Shown: piece by piece, positions 56,184 through 64,000 of the stretch | How positions within the stretch are numbered: the stretch's first letter is position 1 | How the letters are laid out: every line of letters begins with the position of its first letter | NCBI GenBank assembly: GCA_963920575.1 | Contig: OY986975.1 | Location: 1,072,650-1,136,649, forward strand | Reading direction: 5' to 3' | From: Narthecium ossifragum | Lineage: Eukaryota; Streptophyta; Magnoliopsida; Dioscoreales; Nartheciaceae | Length of the DNA stretch: 64,000 nucleotides | The notes under the pieces: model-generated | Told to the model about the DNA's origin: nothing | Databases searched by the model: none | Seen by the model: the letters and a program-made list of their open reading frames with translations, nothing else | Program-made: the position numbers and the translations under genes

Positions 56184-56540
56184 GGTTGTTTCTATTTCTC
56201 AGAATAGAATTGAATCTTTCATCGGATCGAAACGCACTTAAGCATGGATGTACAACGTTTTCCAGAAATTAAGATGATAATAATATCTATGTGCTCTGTA
56301 ATGTATCCAACTCTGGGAATTACTTTGTAGAGAATTCCTTCATGTTGCAATTAAGTCCTTTCTATTTCTCATCATTAAGTCATAAATGGAATTGAATCTT
56401 GATCGAATCAAAATGCTCGTACGCATGAATGGAGAATGTTTTCCAGCAATCGAAATAATGTCTCTGTCTGTCTCTGTAATGTAACTTACTCAGGGAAATG
56501 GGAAATTACTTTGCAGAGATTCCTTCATGTTGCAAGAGCC
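56184..56540. repeat. Second adjacent tandem duplication of about 175 bp (two units)
   Basis: Unit 1 is about 56184-56355 and unit 2 about 56356-56540. They share tttctatttctcat, gaattgaatctt, gttttccag, attactttg and ttccttcatgttgcaa. Confidence 0.8.
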
Positions 56541-57914
56541 CTTTGTATCCTCATATGCAGACATCCAATAACGAAAAGCCAATAACTCTCTTCAGTTTCT
56601 TTCTCCAGGTTCATTCTTCTTCTCTTTACCAATGCCATTTTGCTCTTTACTTCCTAGATATAGGATAAAGATGGCTCAACTTGCACATCTAGCTTTGAGT
56701 TTTGTTCTCACATAAGAGTACATATGCATGGCTGACTTAGATCCTACCATTTCATGTCTCACATAAGTCTATATGATTGTGACACTTTAGATAATCGATG
56801 GAGGGCATGATCTCTTTTTAGAAATTGGTATATGCATGATGAGCTGGGGGGGTTCATTGGATTCAATTATTGGATCCTCTTGCATGAAAAATCATCATCA
56901 AACTCAAATATTTTTGGATTTGTAGCTCACAATTTAGCTCTTGCATACATGCATATTGTGTATTGGGTATATGATCACTACCTATATATACATACTTGTT
57001 ATTATGTCATATATCCAAGAAAAAATAGTGATGAGTCTCACTTTCAAAAATGTGCTAAATCCCATCCCCTAATTGATACGGCTAGATTTTGCATTATCAC
57101 AAGAGAAATGCATGTCAAAACTAATTGATACGGCTAGATTTTGCTGCATTAATCTAGATTTCAGCCTTCATGATCATAGCTTTCAAATGAGTTAATTCCA
57201 AGGGGTTTGCTACTTTTTAATTCTTCTTACCGGATACATACTAAGATATGGCAACAACCAATGGCCGTACACTCCTTCCATCACCGAAAGGGGATTGAAA
57301 ATGGGAAGAAGTTTTAGTTGATGGGGATGCTGAACCAATAGAAATCATCGCTGTATGCTCGGATCTCTCAAGCTGACATAAACCCTCAAAAGAGCTCCAT
57401 ACCGAATCATATTTCTCGTCTTCGTACAAATATTTAGCAATCCAGGATCAAAAGGCAGATCAACCATTGAAGAAAATAACAGCTGGAAATCACACTACGT
57501 ACACACCCTATACATTGTGTGAGCTTTTGCTAATCTTGGATATGAGACAATGGCATTGCTCTAAAGCTGCCTCATTGATTAGTCACGTCTATTATTCTTC
57601 TTAAGATCTTTATCCTCTGTTTGGAGTCTAGTGGATTGAACCTGAATCACAGTTTGGAATCTAGAGGGTCCCTAGAAAAAGACCCAAATTGCAATGAAGG
57701 CAAGGGGATCAAAGTAGTGTCCTTGTGTTGTAATGGCAATTTGCATGCCTCTGGAGAAGTTGAAGATCTTGAATGATGAAAATATATGGCAAACATCATT
57801 GTGCACGTATTATTCGACAAAGATGTTACTCTAGCTGGCTAGAGGTTGCATGTAATCAGGGAAAAGTCATGGATTTGGGAAGAGACTAGTTACTTTAGAG
57901 AACCACCATATTGT
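56541..57914. other. Non-coding stretch
   Basis: No gene is seen. The 20-mer attgatacggctagattttg occurs twice (about 57073 and 57124). Confidence 0.45.
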
Positions 57915-57923
57915 AATAGCTTC

Positions 57924-60900
57924 TTCTTTTTTTCTTTTTTCTTTCTGAGTTGAGCCAAGAGACTGAGTGATACAGGTCTCTGCTTCGGGTTACATCAAGG
58001 CGGCGTGGTCACTGACACGGCACCAACATTCGCATGCCTAGCCCAGCGTGTTAGATCATCCGCCACCGCGTTTGCCTCACGCGGTACATACATGAAAATA
58101 ACTCCGCCTAGGAGAGCAGTCAGACTCCAAATACTCCTAAGGATCGATGGATTCCATACCAATCACCCACACCTCTGTACCATTGATGGAGTTCACTGTG
58201 TTCCTCGAGTCGGACTCAATAATGACATCGTGAATCCCTCGCGGTACTGCCTCCTTTAGTGCTCGGATGACCGCCAACAACTCCGCCTCATCACCACTGC
58301 TGGCCATTACGCTCTCAGATAAGACCCATCTCAGTGCAATCCCCTCGTTCTCCCAACAAGGCACACCAATCCTAGCAGTAGAAGACCCAAAACACCAAGC
58401 TCCATCCATTTGCAAGACAGAGCCTCTGTTCCTATCAATAACCTGTGCTTGAGTAGGCCTTCGTGCATGACTCCCACCACCCCACCCCTTGCTATGCCAG
58501 AATTCCCTTGCCATCTTGTGGGTCCGCCAAGTCAAGGCTTACGGTGTGTAGGTGTTATTCCTCCATATGAGTTCATTCCTCTCTTCCAAAGAAGCCATAT
58601 TCCATAACCAACAAGTGCTTTCATCCACCTTTTAGAGACATTGGCGGAAGAGGAGGCTGCCAATAGAGCCATGAGATCCTCAAGAACCAGCCCGCCACTC
58701 CTTGCCAGCAGAAGCTCCCATACCCGACGAGCAATCACCAAAAATATGTTGAAGAGATTCCTCACCTCCGCATCCACGCGGACATGCTCTGTCCTGTATA
58801 AGGCCAATCCGCCACAAAGAGTCTCGAGCATGAACCTTCCGATGCATGACCTTCCATATAAAATGCTTAACTCGCGGCCCAACTGGTGCATTCCAACAGT
58901 TCAGCCAAACCTCCCTCAGAATGCTCGATGTCGCGCTACACCCCTTCGTCAACGCCTAGGAGTATAGGGAGCTAGAGTTTGGCTTCCCGGAGCTACTAAA
59001 CATCCATCTAGCCTTGTCGACCATCAACATGGGATCAATTTCAACATCAAGAGCATGTTGCACCATGGTTGGATGAAATTGTTCAATAACCTTCATCCTA
59101 CACCATTCGTCGTTATCCATTAACCAAACCAACTTTGAAGATTCCAGGGCGCCACCCACCCGGATCAATGACGGCTGCTTGGATAGAGGCCCCTCGCCGC
59201 ACCACCAGTCCTCCAATGGGTCCAACATGCTATTGGTCGCCGGCGTGAAAAATAATCCCTCTCGGACTTCCCCTGCTGCCCTACAAATTGCCATCCAGAA
59301 GGGAGAAGCGGAGGCCTTGCATCTACTAGGCGGCAGTAGGCCGGACCAGTTGTATTTGTCGCGCGTCATCACAATCCAGTTGGACACCCTGTCCCTAGCA
59401 GCTCTTCTCATGTGCAGAGAACGCTACCATAGAATCATATCTCTAATGCCCATCCCTCCCCCATTCAATTGGTTTGCATACCACTTGCCACTTCACTCTA
59501 GATAAGGAGCCAGCATCCTTCCATAAGAACATGAGACAGAGGGTCTCTAGTTGGCGTAACAGGGACACTGGCACACATGAAAACATCATAGCATGGACGG
59601 GAAGTGCTTGAAGAACCGATTTCAAGAGACTTACCCTGCCAGCTTCTGAGAAGAGTGCAACCTTCCAAGAAGAAACCTTACGAATCAACTTGTTCAGAAG
59701 ATCGTCGAAGTCCGCTGCCTTCAGCTTGTAGCCTGACACTGGCGTCCCATGATATCGCCAAACTCCCTCTGCTTCCAGAACGCCAAGGATCCTACAGATG
59801 ATCAGGCATCTCTCATCCGATACAACCTTGGAGAATCGCACGGTGGACTTCGACAGGTTGATCTCAAGTTCCATCGAAGCTCGAAAACTAATGAGGATCT
59901 GCTTAAGTCTGCGAGCTTCTAAGGGACATGCATCCGTTGCGAAGATGTAGTCATCCGCATAGAGTAGATGTGAGAAACTCCCACCGCCACGTCGAAGCTG
60001 CGCACCTTTCAAGCCAACGCTTGGCCTCAAAGTTAGCCTAGATAGCACTTCCTGCATGGTGAAAGTGGATCGCCTTGTCGCAGTCCACACTAAGGGACAA
60101 CTCGTTTGAAAACTCTGCCATTAACGATGAAAGCGAACTTTGGTGTCGTAATGAACGCCATAGTCCATGACACCCAAGTCGCCGGGAATCCCATGCAACC
60201 CAACACCTCATTCACTGTTGGCCACCAGACTCGGTCATAAGCTGATTTTAGATCCACTTTAATCACCATCGATGCCCGTGACTTAGGTGCATGCTCCATG
60301 GAGTGGAGGAGCTCATGTGCCGCCGATATGTTGTCATGCATCGCCCTCCCTGCAATGAACGCAGACTGTTCCACCCCCACGAGGTCATCCAACACCTCCT
60401 TAAGTCTTCTGACCATGATTGTTGACACAATTTTATAGCTAACATTGCATAAGCTGATAGGCCGGAAGTCCTTCACCCATCGGGGATTCTCGCACTTTGG
60501 TATGAACGAGATGAAGGTCTCATTCCAAGAGGGTGGAAGTGAGGCTGTTCTGAAGAAGGAGATCACTGCGTTGGACACCTCTCTCCCCCACCGAGTCCCA
60601 ATTCTTGGTGTAAAATTCTACCATAATCCCATCAGGCCCGAAACATTTATACTTGCCTAATGTGAAGACAGCTTCCTTGACTTCAAGATCAGAGACCTCT
60701 CGTGTTAACCACTCCTTCTGTCCGTGCGGGATGCATGGAAGCTCTGGCAAGTCCCCCGCTTGATAGCCGTCTCCATCCGTCCAAAGCATAGCAAAATGTC
60801 GAGCAAAGGTCGCACCAATCTCTTCCGAATTGGTTACAACCTCCTCATTATCAGTAAGAAGTTCCTTCACCTTGGAACGATGCCGCCTTGATAACACCAA

Positions 60901-60958
60901 CTTATGAAAAAGGGTTGTATTTCGATCCCATGCTACACCAACATATTGCAATAGCTTG
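57924..60958 (-). mobile_element. 5'-truncated L1-type LINE with 9-bp TSD
   Basis: The minus strand carries ORF2 parts in order. RT is at about 60958-59440, with CFGPDGIMVEFY, FRPISLCNVSYKIVSTI, VDLKSAYDRVWW and SHLLYADDYIF (catalytic YADD intact). Next come a zinc-finger-like RT end (WNAPVGPRVKHFIWK, about 58900) and an RNase H domain (LQMDGAW, GDEAELLAVIRAL, IIESDSRNTV, then NAVADDLTRW near 58060). Frames shift at about 60550, 60090, 59440, 58960 and 58540, so it is inactive. The T-rich end at 57924-57950 is the tail. Flanks aatagcttc match exactly (57915-57923 and 60959-60967). The endonuclease half is missing, as in typical 5' truncation. Confidence 0.92.
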
Positions 60959-60967
60959 AATAGCTTC

Positions 60968-61448
60968 AAAGGTCAGTACAAAAGGTCATGCAAGTGTTTA
61001 GATGCTTCTATGAGTTTATCTACTAGCTAGTCTGAGGGAGAGGGGGGTTTGCTCTACGTCCATATAGATAGCCTTAATAAGAACCTACCAACCAAAAATT
61101 AAGGAAAAAAATTAAAATGGTAGTCTTTTCCTTTCGTCCCACAATTCTTTTCTGTAATGGCAATTGGCAAAGATTAGATCTAGAAGCATAAGAAAGTCAG
61201 CTAGAGGCATACAAATAGGGAGAAGAAATCTCAAAGTAAGTTTATCTCATCTAAACGCTTACTTGACTCAAATAACTAAGGAAGCTTAATGACATCAAAC
61301 ACTCTGTTTAGCATAATCTTGTCATTTTGAGAAGAACTTAAAAAAAAAAAAACAAGACCAGATGATGCAAATTAGTTACTTTTTAGCTCAAACATTAGCT
61401 ATAAAAATTTATGTCTAAAAATGGCACTCTAAAACTTTTTTCTTACAC
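60968..61448. other. Non-coding AT-rich spacer
   Basis: Nothing is seen beyond A/T-rich sequence between the LINE and the next mobile element. Confidence 0.5.
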
Positions 61449-62620
61449 CCCGTTTGGTTCGGGGTTAAGGGGAATAGAGTTAAGGGAGTTAGGGGTAAAA
61501 ATGTGGGGATAAAAAATGGGGATAAACTTAACCCACTTTTAACGTTTGGCTCAGAAACAGGGGTAAGTTAGTGAGTTAAGCTCGGGATAAGGATAAGAAT
61601 TGTAAAGTGTATAAAATATATAATATTATAATAATGGATAAGATAGTGGGCTAAAATTATAATATTTGAATTAACTATTAAATTAATTCAAATATATCTA
61701 TGTAATGTGTATAAAATATATAATATTATAATAGTGGGTAAGCTAGTTGGTTAAGATTATAGCATTTGAATTAATTATTAAGTTAATTCAAATATTTGTA
61801 CGTGAGCTGTATAAAATATATAATATTGTATCAATGCATCCCCATGCGGGACTCACTTATATTAATATAATAATAGTATGTTAATATTTATTGTTAAAAT
61901 AATATAAAATAATGTTTGTACACATCAAAGCATCCCAATGCGAACCCACTTATATTAATATAATAATAATATTTTCATATTTATTATTAAAATAATCTAA
62001 AATGATGTTTTTACACATCAATGCATCCCCATGTGGACCCACTTATATTAATATAATAATAATATTTTAATAATATTATTAAAATAATATAAAATAAAAT
62101 AATTTTTTACATAATGTAGACCAATCATGATATGACATGTGGCATGTGGATCCACTTATATTAATATTTTATTATAATAACATATGAATAATATTATTTA
62201 ATATAGTACGCATATAAAAAAAAATATTATGCGTGTGCAAAAGTTTTTATACGCTCATAAAAACACATACAAAAATGTTTATGGGCTCACAAAAATATTT
62301 GCACGTAGAAAAATAAACACACAAAAAATGTTACTACGCACGTAAACAATTTTATACCATTATAAAAATATTTGCATGTATTTTTAGAAGAGCATAAAAA
62401 AATCTAAGGGCGTAAAAACAATTTCCTATGCGTAGTGTATTAAATAATATCAATAACATATTATTATAATAAAATATTAATATATGTGAGTCTCACATGT
62501 CACGTGTTATAACATGATTGGTCTACATCATGTAAAATATATATTATTTTATCATTCTTTATATATTAACATTATCAAAATAATATTAGATAGGTGTAAA
62601 TGAGAGAGAAAAGTTTAACC
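61449..62620. mobile_element. Second, truncated copy of the CCCGTTTG-ended element, inverted
   Basis: It begins cccgtttggttcggggttaa. It is the reverse complement of 54174-53100 with many substitutions. Similarity stops at about 62620 (gtttaacc), about 70-100 bp before the expected end, so the far terminus is lost. Confidence 0.75.
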
Positions 62621-63548
62621 TGACGGTTGAGATTTATCACTGCAGGGCCTCCGGTTGGCGAACTACTGCTACTACCCCCTTGAATGCCACTCTTAAATGA
62701 AAAAGAAAATAAGATGATCAATACTTTTAAACTTGGATATTGAGAGAGATGCACGAATCAAGGGTGCGGTAAAATTCGGGTTAATTAATAGCTATGAGTG
62801 CTAGTGATTAGTTACCAAACCCTCTCCAACCCCAGTTGTCCGGTCCTCCTCCAATTGTCAAAAAGAAAAAAGAAAAGAAAAAAAGGCATGGCACAGGAGT
62901 ATACCAACACATGCAACAAGGCTACACCATCAGCTCTGTTACATCAGCATCTCTCTGAATAGCCATGAAGACCGATGAAGGACACCTGATTCCCAAGCAT
63001 TGTCCTCCACTCTTGTGTCCACACCTCATAGTCATAGCCATTTGACACATCAAAGTCCACAGCCTTATGACCATCTGACATATGGCATAGCGCAGATCAG
63101 TCCACATCCCGAGGCTTCCTAAGCCCTTGGGCTTTCAAATTAATCATTGCAAGAAGGATAGTTATGCAAACCAGGTGGCTTAAGAATGACAGTGATAGAA
63201 ACACAATCAAAGTTGGAGGGTTAGGGGGGCTTTTTTTTAATACACAAGAGGTTGAGGTGGTGCCGGGGCAACCAAGAAATGTTGTGTGAGGTATGCATGC
63301 ATGTTGCAAGGGGAGAGGCTGATCATTTGAAAGTAATCTTGCTTTCATATCTCTTTTGTAATGTAAAATATATTTACTTTGATACATCATACATATAAGA
63401 GATTACAATCGAGCTAAACAATGTTTTTTTTTGTATACATAGTGATTAGTGCCATTGATATTATCAGCTATAAGTGGAAGGATATGTGAGACAATGCCAC
63501 TTAGCTCATAATATCCTGAAAAGGGGAATGCTTGTGCCCACAACTCTC
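62621..63548. other. Upstream region of the SWEET gene with a possible exon on the other strand
   Basis: The minus strand at about 63070-62950 is open after a possible acceptor (atgtcag) and encodes GHKAVDFDVSNGYDYEVWTQ and IGLHGYSERC before a stop. I do not recognise the family, and no other exon is visible. It could be the last exon of a decayed gene. The rest is AT-rich. Confidence 0.35.
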
Positions 63549-63556
63549 TATATAAG
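63549..63556 (+). promoter_or_regulatory. TATA box of the SWEET gene
   Basis: The sequence tatataag lies 153 bp upstream of the ATG, followed by a leader rich in gaagaagaa and cttcttctt. The spacing fits a leader of about 120 bases. Confidence 0.65.
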
Positions 63557-63708
63557 GGTACCTTGCTTCCACAACAGAGGGTATCCAAACACAAGCTGAC
63601 TATCTTATAGCTGGTTGAAGAAGAAGAAGAGAGAAAGGATATCCTCTTCTTGCTCTCAGGATATATCTTCTTCTTCTTCGAGCTTATTCCTTTGTGAAGG
63701 GGGGAGAG

Positions 63709-64000
63709 ATGGCTGGCCTATCCTTGGCTCACCCTTGGGCATTTGCCATTGGTCTCTTAGGTACCATAAGTTGGAAGAACTTCCACTAGCTTCATTTCCA
63801 TCACCACTTTTGCTTTATTATTTCTTAGTTGTTATACACCCACTAGGTAGGGAAAAAGGAGAAACATGAGTTCTCCTACTCATACTTGTCGATCGAGGAA
63901 TGATGGATTTCTCATCTCTTTTTTCATGTTCTTTCTCTGTTTTTTTTCTCTACTCATTCTCTCACTTTCCTTGAGATTGGTTGGTCAAGAACTGGATGAC
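63709..64000 (+). CDS. SWEET: SWEET sugar transporter (clade III-like), first exon, cut by the window edge
   Basis: It moves sucrose or hexoses across the plasma membrane by facilitated diffusion. Exon 1 is 63709-63760 and encodes MAGLSLAHPWAFAIGLL plus one base of the next codon, followed by a donor gtaccataag. The short first exon ending in GLLG, at codon phase 1, is characteristic of plant SWEET genes, and the residues match the start of the clade containing SWEET9-15. The rest of 63761-64000 is intron 1. The seven membrane spans lie outside the window, so copy integrity cannot be judged. Confidence 0.9.

Overview
This is nuclear DNA of a flowering plant. The evidence is GT-AG introns, plant-type gene families (DHHC S-acyltransferase, peroxisomal dienoyl-CoA isomerase, SWEET sugar transporter) and plant transposon families (Tat-like and other Ty3/gypsy elements, MULEs, hAT and Tourist MITEs, L1-type LINEs). 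Some exons are very GC-rich (the isomerase and the CAF1-like copy), which weakly favours a monocot. The species cannot be fixed from the sequence alone.

Three host genes look functional. A five-exon DHHC protein S-acyltransferase (32368-36904, +) converges on a two-exon delta3,5-delta2,4-dienoyl-CoA isomerase ending in a peroxisomal SKL signal (37295-38250, -). The first exon of a clade-III-like SWEET gene begins at 63709 (+) and runs off the right edge.

The first 20 kb is a duplicated, rearranged nest of repeats carrying pieces of genes. Two copies of a spliced ORF with a plant mobile domain (PMD) and a coiled-coil tail (1-3144, and 7872-11313) lie tail to tail with integrase C-terminal remnants on the opposite strand. 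This is the layout expected of the antisense ORF of a Tat-lineage Ty3/gypsy element. Around them sit a CAF1-like deadenylase copy lacking part of its catalytic domain, a broken hybrid proline-rich/LTP-like gene, and an inverted pair of GRF zinc-finger genes. Each GRF gene has a 22-bp palindrome centred on a G-box upstream.

From 20 to 32 kb the DNA is AT-rich and gene-poor. It holds a PPR-like remnant split by a 5'-truncated LINE, a hAT MITE, a foldback element, three Tourist-like MITEs and a 500-bp MULE with a perfect 9-bp target duplication and a 32-bp palindrome.

From about 38.4 to 53 kb the window is one decayed Mutator-like element with long terminal inverted repeats. It has been split by a 5.4-kb insertion that contains a gag-only Ty3/gypsy element with inverted outer ends and an array of paired GATCGATC boxes, and by a 5.76-kb Ty3/gypsy element with near-identical LTRs but a ruined interior. 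From 53 to 62.6 kb there are two inverted copies of a roughly 1.15-kb non-autonomous element, local tandem duplications and a 3-kb 5'-truncated LINE. No CRISPR array, rRNA or tRNA gene was seen.
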